A DNA stretch of 21,203 nt from Bacillota bacterium (GTDB taxonomy: Bacteria > Bacillota > Clostridia > Christensenellales > Aristaeellaceae). Made by a program: the position numbers and the translations under genes. How positions within the stretch are numbered: position 1 is the first letter of the stretch; every line of letters starts with the position of its first letter. Positions 7,123 to 13,951 of this stretch are shown piece by piece. Where the stretch lies: the NCBI GenBank assembly GCA_023435435.1, contig JAEYRW010000112.1, forward strand, positions 1 to 21,203, written 5' to 3'. Under the pieces are notes generated by a model. The model made no database searches, was not told the DNA's origin, and was given only the letters and a program-made list of their open reading frames with translations.

Positions 7123-9134
7123 CACGCACGCCTCCTCTTATTCCCCTTCCGGCGGCCCATGCGCGACTGTTCGCCCGTGGACATGGGCTTTTCGCCGCGC
7201 AGCTTCAGCAACTGGTCGCGGATCTTGGCGGCCTTCTCGAAGTCGAGGTTCCCGGCGGCGGCAAGCATCTGCTCCTCCAGCCGGTCGATTGCCATGGCGC
7301 GCTCTTCCTCGTCCATGCCCGCGTTGGCGTCGTCCGAAGGCGCGCGGGAGACCTCCATGAGCTGACGGATGGCGCTGCGCACCGTCTGGGGCGTAATGTG
7401 GTGCTCCTCGTTGTAAGCCTGCTGGATGGCGCGGCGGCGGTTGGTCTCGCCGATGGCGCGCTTCATGGAATCGGTAAGCCCGTCGGCGTACATGACCACG
7501 CGGCCGTCCACGTTGCGCGCCGCGCGGCCGATGGTCTGGATGAGGCTGGTCTCGGAGCGGAGAAATCCCTCCTTGTCGGCGTCCAGGATCGCCACCAGTG
7601 CCACTTCCGGCAAATCGAGGCCCTCGCGCAAGAGGTTGATGCCCACCAGCACGTCGTATTCGCCCAGCCGCAGCGAGCGGATGAGCCGAATGCGCTCGAG
7701 GGTTTCCACGTCCGAATGTAGGTATTCCACCTTGATGTCAAGCTCGCGCAGATAGCCCGTCAGGTTCTCCGCCATGCGCTTGGTGAGGGTGGTTACCAGC
7801 ACGCGCTGCCCGGCCTCCGCGCAGGTGCGGATCTCGCCGATCAAATCGTCTACCTGCCCGTCGGCGGGCTTCACGATGATCTCCGGATCGATGAGCCCCG
7901 TGGGCCGGATGATCTGTTCCACCACCTGTTCCGCGCGCTCGAGCTCATAGGGCCCGGGCGTGGCGGAGACGTAAATGGCGGAATTGACTTTCTTTTCAAA
8001 TTCGTGGAACTTGAGGGGCCGGTTGTCAAACGCGGCGGGAAGCCGGAAGCCGTAGTCCACCAGCGAGCGCTTGCGCGCGAAGTCGCCGTTGTACATGGCG
8101 CGGATCTGCGGCACCGTCACGTGCGCCTCGTCGATGAACAAGAGAAAGTCGTCCGGAAAGTAGTCCATAAGAGTATACGGTGGTTCGCCCTCCGTTCGCC
8201 CGTCGAAATAGCGCGAGTAATTCTCAATGCCGGAGCAGTAGCCGATCTCCCGGAGCATCTCGATGTCGTAGTGGGTCCTCTGCTCGAGGCGCTGGGCCTC
8301 CAGAAGCCGGTCGTTTTCCCGCAGCTCGATGAGCCGCGCGGCCAGATCGTCCTCGATCTGCGCGATGCACCTTTCCAGCTTATCCCGGGAGGCCGCGTAG
8401 TGGGTGGCGGGGAAGATCATCACATGCGCCAGGTGGCGCAAAACCGCGCCGTTTACGATCTCAATCTCCGAAATCCGCTCGATCTCGTCCCCGAAGAATT
8501 CGATCCGAAGCGCCTTTTCCTGCTCGGAAGCGGGGATGATCTCCACCGTGTCGCCCCGCACCCGGAACGAGCCGCGCGCAAACTCGAAATCGTTGCGCTG
8601 GAATTGAATGTCCACGAGCCGACGCAAAAGGTCGTCCCGCTCGATCTTCTGGCCCTCGCGCAGGGAGACCGTCAGCTTGGCGTATTCCTCCGGGTTTCCC
8701 AGGCCGTAGATGCAGCTGACGGACGCCACAATCACCACGTCCCGCCGTTCGGTGAGCCACATGGTGGCGCTGTGGCGCATGCGGTCGATCTCATCGTTGA
8801 TGGACGAATCCTTCTCGATGAACGTGTCTGTGGAGGGAATGTACGCCTCCGGCTGGTAGTAATCGTAGTAAGAAACAAAATAACCCACGGCGCTTTCGGG
8901 GAAGAACTCCCGGAATTCCGCGGCAAGCTGAGCCGCCAGCGTCTTGTTGTGGGCAATGATGAGCGCCGGACGGTTCAGGTTTTTAATGATGTTCGCCATG
9001 GTGAACGTCTTTCCCGAACCCGTGACGCCCAGAAGCACCTGATGACGCATGCCCTTTGAAACGCCGTCCGTCAACTGCGCGATGGCCTGTGGCTGATCCC
9101 CCGTGGGTTTGTATTCGGAATGCAAGTCAAACAA
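7122..9134 (-). CDS. uvrB: UvrB, excinuclease ABC subunit B
   Basis: UvrB is the helicase-like subunit that verifies DNA damage and recruits UvrC. The 670-residue product has EYKPTGDQPQAI near the N-terminus, Walker A GVTGSGKT (36-43), the YYDYYQPEAYIP beta-hairpin that clamps DNA (about 90-105), the DEAH box (FIDEAH, near 335), helicase motifs V/VI (GINLLREGLDLPE, QTIGRAARN) and the C-terminal UVR domain that binds UvrC. The start is a TTG at 9134, with GAGGAGG eight bases upstream. It gives MFDLHSEY, which matches known UvrB N-termini; a longer frame to 9242 runs through the promoter and is rejected. It leads the operon uvrB-isomerase-uvrA-hydrolase and lies downstream of a promoter and a LexA-like box. 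No uvrC is in the window. Confidence 0.97.
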   Translation of the reverse strand: MFDLHSEYKPTGDQPQAIAQLTDGVSKGMRHQVLLGVTGSGKTFTMANIIKNLNRPALIIAHNKTLAAQLAAEFREFFPESAVGYFVSYYDYYQPEAYIPSTDTFIEKDSSINDEIDRMRHSATMWLTERRDVVIVASVSCIYGLGNPEEYAKLTVSLREGQKIERDDLLRRLVDIQFQRNDFEFARGSFRVRGDTVEIIPASEQEKALRIEFFGDEIERISEIEIVNGAVLRHLAHVMIFPATHYAASRDKLERCIAQIEDDLAARLIELRENDRLLEAQRLEQRTHYDIEMLREIGYCSGIENYSRYFDGRTEGEPPYTLMDYFPDDFLLFIDEAHVTVPQIRAMYNGDFARKRSLVDYGFRLPAAFDNRPLKFHEFEKKVNSAIYVSATPGPYELERAEQVVEQIIRPTGLIDPEIIVKPADGQVDDLIGEIRTCAEAGQRVLVTTLTKRMAENLTGYLRELDIKVEYLHSDVETLERIRLIRSLRLGEYDVLVGINLLREGLDLPEVALVAILDADKEGFLRSETSLIQTIGRAARNVDGRVVMYADGLTDSMKRAIGETNRRRAIQQAYNEEHHITPQTVRSAIRQLMEVSRAPSDDANAGMDEEERAMAIDRLEEQMLAAAGNLDFEKAAKIRDQLLKLRGEKPMSTGEQSRMGRRKGNKRRRA

Positions 9135-9142
9135 AGCATGCA

Positions 9143-9149
9143 CCTCCTC
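9143..9149 (-). promoter_or_regulatory. Ribosome binding site that sets the uvrB TTG start
   Basis: GAGGAGG on the minus strand lies eight bases before the TTG at 9134. The nearby in-frame GTG overlaps the site itself and cannot be the start. Confidence 0.8.
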
Positions 9150-9159
9150 AATGCCTGCT

Positions 9160-9188
9160 ATTATAGCACGAGTATTTTTTATTGTACA
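9160..9188 (-). promoter_or_regulatory. uvrB operon promoter
   Basis: A perfect TATAAT (9165-9160, minus strand) lies 17 bases after TGTACA (9188-9183), which matches four of six bases of TTGACA. It sits about 11 bases upstream of the uvrB ribosome binding site, so the leader would be short. A second, weaker -10 candidate (TATAAC, 9225-9220) abuts the LexA box. Confidence 0.7.
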
Positions 9189-9205
9189 CCGGAAACGGCC
9201 ATTTT

Positions 9206-9219
9206 TAAACTGATGTTCG
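9206..9219 (-). promoter_or_regulatory. LexA (SOS) box upstream of uvrB
   Basis: The minus strand reads CGAAC-ATCA-GTTTA. Against the Gram-positive LexA consensus CGAAC-N4-GTTYG only the last base differs. It lies between the MATE stop and the uvrB promoter, about 17 bases upstream of the -35. uvrB is a classic SOS gene in Bacillus, which supports the call. No lexA gene is in the window. Confidence 0.65.
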
Positions 9220-9220
9220 G

Positions 9221-10546
9221 TTATACCTTTCGGTAGAGCCATTTTTCACGGCCGTAGCGGACGAGCCCGATGGCCGCGCGGAAGGCGAGACTGAGAATGT
9301 TGGCAAGATACACGCCGGTGATGCCCATTCCCATCACATAGCTGAAAAGCCAGGTGAGCGGCAGCCGCACCAGCCACACGCCCAGAAAGGTCTGAAACAT
9401 CACATATTTCACGTCGCCGCCGGCCCGCAGACAGGGATCGACCACGTTGACGGACATGACGGGCACAGCGTACCAGATGAGGAACCAGGACGCGTCCACC
9501 GCGCCGGAGACCACGGCGGGATCTCCTGTGTAAAAGCCGGAAAGCCGGGAGGAAAGAAGCGCCACCGCAAAGTAGAACCCGAGCACCACGGGCATGAAGC
9601 CGATGAGCAGTTTCAGGCCAAACCGCTTCGCTTCCCGCTGGCGCTTGGCGCCGATCAGCTGCCCCACGAATGTGGTCGAGACCGCGGCGGCGATGGAGAG
9701 CGGGATGCAGGCGAAGGAGTTGAGGGAATTGGCGACGTTGTAAACGGTTGCCTGGGCCGTGCCCAGTCCCACGACAAGGGCGTTTGCGACGATGTAACCG
9801 ATCTGGATGAACGTCTGCTCGAACGTCGTCGGAAGCCCGATTTTGACGATGCGCCGGATGGTCTCCGCGTGGGGATGGAAAATGTTTCGCACGCGCACGA
9901 AAAAGCTGTGGCGGTTCCGGAGCGTGAGAAAAAGCGCCATGGCGCCGCCGATGATCCGGCAGAGCACAAATGAAAGCGCCGCCCCGGTGATGTTCAGCGG
10001 AATGACCACGATGAAAAGGTAGGCGAACAGAAGCTGCGAAAGGTTGACCACCACCGCCGTGGCCAGGGGCGCGCGGGAATTGCCGCTTGCGCGCAGAACG
10101 CTCATGAGCACGTTCCACAGCATGAGTCCGGGAATGGAGAGACAGAGGATGCGGAAGTACCGGACAGATTCGGAAAACAGTTCCGCGTCTGCCTTGGGCA
10201 TGGAAACGCGCATGAGAAGCGCGGCCCCGAACATGGAGACGACCGTGAGAAGAACGGAGAGCGCACCCGTAAGAAGGATCGACTGCTCCACAGTGCGCGA
10301 AGCGTCCCGCGTCTCCCGCGCGCCGATGAGCCGGGCGGTGAGAACCGCCGAGCCGACGCTCAAAAGGGAAAACGCCGAGACATAAAGGCCCACCAGAAGG
10401 TTGGCCGTGTTGGTCGCGGCGAGGGCGCTCGGGGAAATCCGCCCCATGAGCGTCGAAAAGACGATGCCGATGAGCACCGTCACCATGTTTTCAATTGTCA
10501 CCGGGACGACGAAGCGCATGACGCTGCCGCGTGGATCGCCCTGCAT
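9221..10546 (-). CDS. MATE family efflux transporter
   Basis: This 441-residue integral membrane protein has about twelve hydrophobic segments in two similar halves, as expected for multidrug and toxic compound extrusion antiporters, which couple drug export to Na+ or H+ entry. Typical stretches include VPVTIENMVTVLIG at the N-terminus, VLRASGNSRAP near the middle and the second-half repeat FEQTFIQIGYIVANALVVG. The ATG at 10546 has GGAGG eight bases upstream; longer in-frame starts run back into the preceding gene. It follows the 75-residue two-helix gene by 16 bases and is probably cotranscribed with it. No terminator is visible after its stop, so transcripts may run toward the uvrB promoter. 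Substrate unknown. Confidence 0.92.
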   Translation of the reverse strand: MQGDPRGSVMRFVVPVTIENMVTVLIGIVFSTLMGRISPSALAATNTANLLVGLYVSAFSLLSVGSAVLTARLIGARETRDASRTVEQSILLTGALSVLLTVVSMFGAALLMRVSMPKADAELFSESVRYFRILCLSIPGLMLWNVLMSVLRASGNSRAPLATAVVVNLSQLLFAYLFIVVIPLNITGAALSFVLCRIIGGAMALFLTLRNRHSFFVRVRNIFHPHAETIRRIVKIGLPTTFEQTFIQIGYIVANALVVGLGTAQATVYNVANSLNSFACIPLSIAAAVSTTFVGQLIGAKRQREAKRFGLKLLIGFMPVVLGFYFAVALLSSRLSGFYTGDPAVVSGAVDASWFLIWYAVPVMSVNVVDPCLRAGGDVKYVMFQTFLGVWLVRLPLTWLFSYVMGMGITGVYLANILSLAFRAAIGLVRYGREKWLYRKV

Positions 10547-10562
10547 CAATCCGTCCTCCGCG

Positions 10563-10790
10563 CTACCTGATTTTGGGGTCGATGCCCGCCCACTTGCACA
10601 AAAGCTTCGAGAGCGCCGCAATCAGGGAAAAGACCGCGCAGACGGAAAATACGGCGATGCCGACCACGCTGTAATACGAATCGTGATACGCAAAGGCCGA
10701 CCCGAGCCCGATAAAGCCGATCAGCAGGGGATAGTATTCATATTTTGCGACGAGCTTGGAAAACTTCGCCAGTGCCGTGAGAAAGCCCAT
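10563..10790 (-). CDS. Small two-helix membrane protein of unknown function
   Basis: This 75-residue protein has two hydrophobic segments (about 21-35 and 41-63) flanked by basic ends (KFSKLVAK, CKWAGIDPKIR). I recognise no family. AGAGGTG lies eight bases before the ATG. It lies between the GGGtGRT terminator and the MATE gene, 16 bases ahead of the latter. No promoter is visible in the 28 bases between terminator and gene, so it may depend on read-through. An accessory role for the transporter is possible but is only suggested by position. Confidence 0.7.
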   Translation of the reverse strand: MGFLTALAKFSKLVAKYEYYPLLIGFIGLGSAFAYHDSYYSVVGIAVFSVCAVFSLIAALSKLLCKWAGIDPKIR

Positions 10791-10814
10791 GACGGAAACA
10801 CCTCTTGCATATGG

Positions 10815-10843
10815 AAAAGCGCCGGGGAAAAGTTCCCCGGCGC
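10815..10843 (-). terminator. Rho-independent terminator after the GGGtGRT gene
   Basis: A perfect 11-pair stem, GCGCCGGGGAA with TTCCCCGGCGC, and a three-base loop (10819-10843) are followed on the minus strand by TTTT (10818-10815). It starts seven bases after the GGGtGRT stop at 10851. Confidence 0.85.
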
Positions 10844-10850
10844 GATTTCC

Positions 10851-11849
10851 TTACTTTGCGGATTCTTCGACTGCCACGGCCACCGCCACGGTCGCGCCGA
10901 CCATGGGGTTGTTGCCCATACCGATGAGGCCCATCATCTCGACATGCGCGGGAACGGAGGAGGAGCCCGCGAACTGCGCGTCGGAGTGCATGCGGCCCAT
11001 GGTGTCGGTCATGCCGTAGGAGGCGGGACCCGCTGCCATGTTGTCGGGATGGAGTGTGCGGCCCGTGCCGCCGCCGGAGGCCACGGAGAAGTACTTCTTG
11101 CCCATGTCCCAGCATTCCTTCTTGTAGGTGCCGGCCACGGGATGCTGGAAGCGGGTGGGGTTGGTGGAGTTGCCGGTGATGGAGACGCCGACGTTTTCAA
11201 AGTGCATGATGGCAACGCCTTCGCGCACGTCGTCCGCGCCGTAGCAGCGCACCTTGGCGCGCTCCCCGTCCGAATAGGCCTTCTCCATGACGACCTTCAA
11301 CTCGCTCGTGGCGTAATCGAACTTCGTCTGAACGTAGGTAAAGCCGTTGATGCGGGAGATGATCATCGCGGCGTCCTTGCCAAGGCCGTTGAGGATGACG
11401 CGCAGGGGCGTCTTCCGGACCTTGTTGGCGTTGCGGGCGATGCCGATGGCGCCTTCCGCCGCCGCGAAGGACTCGTGGCCCGCCAGGAAGCAGAAGCACT
11501 GGGTTTCCTCGCGCAGGAGCATGGCGCCCAGGTTTCCGTGGCCGAGACCGACCTTGCGCTGATCCGCGACGGAGCCGGGCACGCAGAACGCCTGCAGGCC
11601 CTCGCCGACGCACTCGGCGGCTTCCGCGGCGGTCTTGACACCCTTCTTGAGCGCGATGCCCGCGCCGAGGGCGTAGGCCCAGACCGCGTTTTCAAACGCG
11701 ATCATCTGAACGCCCCGCACGATCTTGTCGCAGTCGATGCCTTTTTCCAGGTTGTACGCCTTGAGGTCCTCAAAATCCTTGAAGCCGTACTTTTCGAGCA
11801 CGGGCTGGATCTGATTAATTCTTCTCTCGTATCCTTCAAACAGAGCCAT
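10851..11849 (-). CDS. GGGtGRT family protein
   Basis: This 332-residue soluble protein contains GGGTGRT at 259-265, the motif that names its Pfam family; the biochemical role is unknown. Other notable stretches are VADQRKVGLGHGNLGAM (94-110), CFCFLAGHESFAAAEG (118-133), the Gly/Met-rich NMAAGPASYGMTDTMGRM (270-287) and GLIGMGNNPMVG (307-318). Cysteines lie at 40, 80, 89, 118, 120, 202 and 246. No signal peptide or membrane segment is evident. The ATG at 11849 has AGGAGGTG upstream; an ATG three codons earlier lies inside that site. It follows the NifU-like gene by 15 bases and ends in a strong terminator, so the two form a compact two-gene operon. From memory these families are regularly adjacent, which suggests joint action in metal-cluster chemistry. 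That role is inference. Confidence 0.88.
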   Translation of the reverse strand: MALFEGYERRINQIQPVLEKYGFKDFEDLKAYNLEKGIDCDKIVRGVQMIAFENAVWAYALGAGIALKKGVKTAAEAAECVGEGLQAFCVPGSVADQRKVGLGHGNLGAMLLREETQCFCFLAGHESFAAAEGAIGIARNANKVRKTPLRVILNGLGKDAAMIISRINGFTYVQTKFDYATSELKVVMEKAYSDGERAKVRCYGADDVREGVAIMHFENVGVSITGNSTNPTRFQHPVAGTYKKECWDMGKKYFSVASGGGTGRTLHPDNMAAGPASYGMTDTMGRMHSDAQFAGSSSVPAHVEMMGLIGMGNNPMVGATVAVAVAVEESAK

Positions 11850-11864
11850 ATCTCGCACCTCCTG

Positions 11865-12557
11865 TTACTGCTTGCGCGGGTCGATGTGCTTTGCCGCGCC
11901 TTCGTAGCGGCCATAGGTGCCGATGTTCTTCTCGTAGGCGTCCTTGGGATCGACGCCTTTTTTGATGGCGTCCATCATCTTGCCGAGGGAGACGAACTTG
12001 TAGCCGCAGATCTGGTCGTCCTCATCGAGGGCGATGGAGAGCACGTAGCCTTCGGCCATCTCAAGGTAGCGCGCGCCCTTGAGGCGGGTGCCGTACATGG
12101 TGCCGATCTGGGAGCGGAGTCCCTTGCCCAAATCCTCGAGACCCGCGCCGATGGCGAGGCCGTCGTCGGAGAAGGCGGACTGGGAGCGGCCATAGACGAT
12201 CTGAAGGAAGAGCTCGCGCATGGCGGTGTTGATGGCGTCGCACACGAGGTCCGTGTTGAGCGCCTCGAGAATGGTCTTCCCGGGCAGAATCTCGGAAGCC
12301 ATGGCGGCCGAATGGGTCATGCCGGAGCAGCCCAGTGTCTCGACCAGCGCCTCTTCAATGACGCCGTTTTTAATGTTGAGGGAAAGCTTGCACGCACCCT
12401 GCTGCGGCGCGCACCAGCCGACGCCGTGCGTAAAGCCGGAGATGTCCGTGATCTCCTTGGCCTGAACCCATTTGCCTTCTTCCGGAATGGGCGCGGGGCC
12501 GTGGTTCGGGCCCTTCGCCACGCAGACCATTTCCTCAATTTCGGGAGTATACTGCAT
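11865..12557 (-). CDS. IscU/NifU-like iron-sulfur cluster assembly scaffold protein (GGGtGRT-associated type)
   Basis: This 230-residue protein has an IscU/NifU-N-like core. CKLSLNIKNGVIEEALVETL (56-75) followed by GCSG (76-79) and LPGKTILEAL (91-100) aligns with the IscU segment around its second ligand cysteine. Such scaffolds assemble and hand over Fe-S clusters in the cytoplasm. It is unusual in that the first-cysteine region reads WCAPQQGAC (48-56), not a CGD motif, and the HC pair of IscU near residue 105 has no obvious equivalent (SQSAFSDDG instead). It is longer than IscU, with a distinct C-terminal part of about 80 residues and a further Cys184. The ATG at 12557 has AAGGAGG six bases upstream. 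It is first in a two-gene operon with the GGGtGRT gene and has its own promoter. No cysteine desulfurase is nearby. Confidence 0.85.
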   Translation of the reverse strand: MQYTPEIEEMVCVAKGPNHGPAPIPEEGKWVQAKEITDISGFTHGVGWCAPQQGACKLSLNIKNGVIEEALVETLGCSGMTHSAAMASEILPGKTILEALNTDLVCDAINTAMRELFLQIVYGRSQSAFSDDGLAIGAGLEDLGKGLRSQIGTMYGTRLKGARYLEMAEGYVLSIALDEDDQICGYKFVSLGKMMDAIKKGVDPKDAYEKNIGTYGRYEGAAKHIDPRKQ

Positions 12558-12577
12558 GATAATCCTCCTTCTTTCAT

Positions 12578-12591
12578 GCCGCGTAAGCGGC
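12578..12591 (-). other. Small hairpin in the scaffold gene leader
   Basis: GCCGC-TTAC-GCGGC forms a five-pair stem with a four-base loop between promoter and ribosome binding site. It is too small to call a riboswitch and may be incidental. Confidence 0.35.
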
Positions 12592-12611
12592 GGAGCACTC
12601 CATATGACGCG

Positions 12612-12641
12612 ATTATAGCATAAATGCCGGGGCGTTGTTGA
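12612..12641 (-). promoter_or_regulatory. Promoter of the NifU-like/GGGtGRT operon
   Basis: A perfect TATAAT (12617-12612, minus strand) follows TCAACA (12641-12636; four of six matches to TTGACA) after 18 bases. The stretch just upstream (12641-12670) is very AT-rich for this genome and could act as an UP element. Confidence 0.65.
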
Positions 12642-12663
12642 TATTAATAAAGTAAATATTAAA

Positions 12664-13179
12664 TTAATAGAATAGTCTGTACGTGGAGAAAAACAGGTAC
12701 GGCGCGGTGAGAAACGCAATCCAGAGGGCCGTGCGCCCCGCATCCGCGCGTTGAACTTTGCGGAACGTCCAGGCGCGGTTGCATGCATACGAAAGGCCCG
12801 CCGAGCCTGCGACGCACAGCGCCGTCCAGATGACCGACAGCGCGTTTTGATAGATGTTTTCCGTAATTGCCAGGGCCGCCTGCCGCAAAAGGCTCGTTTC
12901 GGCCATGCCGAGGGTCAAAAGCACGGGCGCGAGCATCAGGACGGTTCCGAGGGCATAGGCCGCGCAGAGGTTGATCCAGGCGCGCCACATGCCCCTTTTC
13001 GCCCCTTCCCACGCGGCGCGGAGCCGGTCGCCGCGCGCGGCGTCGCCGGGCAGCGTAATGTAGAGGGAGGCGAGAAGCCCGAAAAAAGCGATGAGAAACG
13101 TTCCCGGAATGATGGCCGCCCAGGAGACCGGCACCACAAACATCATCCAGATGGGGAAAAAGAGCTTTGTCGTGACCAT
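12664..13179 (-). CDS. Membrane protein of unknown function
   Basis: This 171-residue protein has about four or five hydrophobic segments: roughly 5-40 (one or two helices), 70-90, 110-130 and 152-170. The ATG at 13179 has AAGGAG eight bases upstream; extending the frame to 13398 adds Arg-rich sequence that does not look coding. Near the end it has YACNRAWTFRK (about 136-146), which recalls the NRxWTF motif of GtrA-type membrane proteins, but the motif sits too late in the chain for that family. A distant YesL/DUF624-like identity was considered without firm support. It is monocistronic as far as I can see, with 289 non-coding bases upstream. Confidence 0.65.
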   Translation of the reverse strand: MVTTKLFFPIWMMFVVPVSWAAIIPGTFLIAFFGLLASLYITLPGDAARGDRLRAAWEGAKRGMWRAWINLCAAYALGTVLMLAPVLLTLGMAETSLLRQAALAITENIYQNALSVIWTALCVAGSAGLSYACNRAWTFRKVQRADAGRTALWIAFLTAPYLFFSTYRLFY

Positions 13180-13468
13180 TTTAAGCGCTCCTTCACGGGC
13201 GCCGCTTCGCCGGCGCCGCGCAGTTCTGTCCGGGGAACGCGGCCCGCTTCGTCCGCGCTTGGAATAGGCAATGGATCGATTATTTAAGGACGACGTTCTT
13301 TTTTTCGCGCGATGCACGTTCAAGAAAACCGACCACATGGTACTTTTTGGAGAGAAATGCGCGAAGGATGGGCGGACGTGTGGATGCGGCACGCGCACAA
13401 GAACTTTCGCGGGAATAAATAAAGACCTATGTCCGTTATTGCAAGAACAGGTTGCGCATAAAAGCTGC
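13180..13468. other. Intergenic region with a leader hairpin
   Basis: I see no gene in these 289 bases. A hairpin GGCGCCG-6-CGGCGCC at 13198-13217 lies in the leader of the membrane protein gene, close to its ribosome binding site. A weak promoter candidate (TTGCAA, 17 bases, TATTTA, minus strand) lies near 13420-13445 but matches consensus poorly. No terminator with a T-run is visible after the YbaK-like gene. Confidence 0.5.
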
Positions 13469-13951
13469 CTATACGCCCTTTGTCAAATCGACCGCCTGCG
13501 CGTCGGTGAAAGAGATGAGTGCGTCCGGATCAATGACGAGTTGCTGGCCGCGCTGTCCGGCGCTCACATAGATTTTCTCCCAGAGGACCGCGGTCTCGTC
13601 GATGAAGGTGGGGTACCTCTTTTTCATTCCCACGGGCGAACAGCCGCCGCGCACGTAGCCCGTGAACGCAAGAAGCTCCTTCACGTGGACGAGCTCCAGT
13701 TTCTTCTCGCCCGCCGCGCCCGCCGCCTTTTTGAGGTCGAGTTCCTCCGCGACGGGAATGACGAACACGTTGACGCCCGTCTTTTCGCCCCGCGCCACGA
13801 GGGTCTTGAACACCCGCTCCGGTTCCGCGCCCAATTCCGCCGCCGCGTGCAAGCCGCTCAGGTCATCCTCGTCCACCTCGTAGGACGCGGTTTCAAAGGG
13901 CACGCCTGCTTGCCGCAGGAGCCGCATGGCGTTGGTCGTTGCCTCATTCAC
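13469..13951 (-). CDS. ybaK: YbaK/EbsC-type aminoacyl-tRNA deacylase
   Basis: This 160-residue protein matches the YbaK family, which hydrolyses mischarged Cys-tRNA(Pro) and related mis-acylated tRNAs. Seen are the N-terminal TNAMRLLRQAGVPFE, VFKTL with Lys49 (the conserved catalytic-pocket lysine) and GYVRGGCSPVGMKKRYPTF (about 97-115), whose GG.SP motif is characteristic. Length is normal for the family. The start is a GTG at 13951 that overlaps the pyrophosphatase-like gene by eight bases. Its Shine-Dalgarno sequence is weak, so translation probably depends on coupling. It is the last gene of the ecfA1-to-ybaK run. Confidence 0.9.
   Translation of the reverse strand: MNEATTNAMRLLRQAGVPFETASYEVDEDDLSGLHAAAELGAEPERVFKTLVARGEKTGVNVFVIPVAEELDLKKAAGAAGEKKLELVHVKELLAFTGYVRGGCSPVGMKKRYPTFIDETAVLWEKIYVSAGQRGQQLVIDPDALISFTDAQAVDLTKGV

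Noticed and set aside
9135..9242. Longer N-terminus for UvrB starting at 9242
   Set aside because: It would translate the promoter, LexA box and ribosome binding site. The TTG at 9134 matches known UvrB N-termini and has GAGGAGG eight bases upstream.
12578..12617. Riboswitch in the scaffold gene leader
   Set aside because: The leader is only about 50 bases, with one five-pair hairpin. That is too short and simple for any known riboswitch class.
10401..12623. 740-codon plus-strand frame
   Set aside because: It runs antisense across four genes, including both scaffold operon genes, and through their terminator and promoter. It is a by-product of GC bias.
12558..12788. Longer N-terminus for the NifU-like scaffold
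   Set aside because: It would run through the promoter, the leader hairpin and the upstream gene end. The ATG at 12557 has AAGGAGG at ideal spacing.
13180..13398. Longer N-terminus for the membrane protein at 12664
   Set aside because: The extension is Arg/Ser/Pro-rich non-membrane sequence and crosses a hairpin. The ATG at 13179 has a good AAGGAG.
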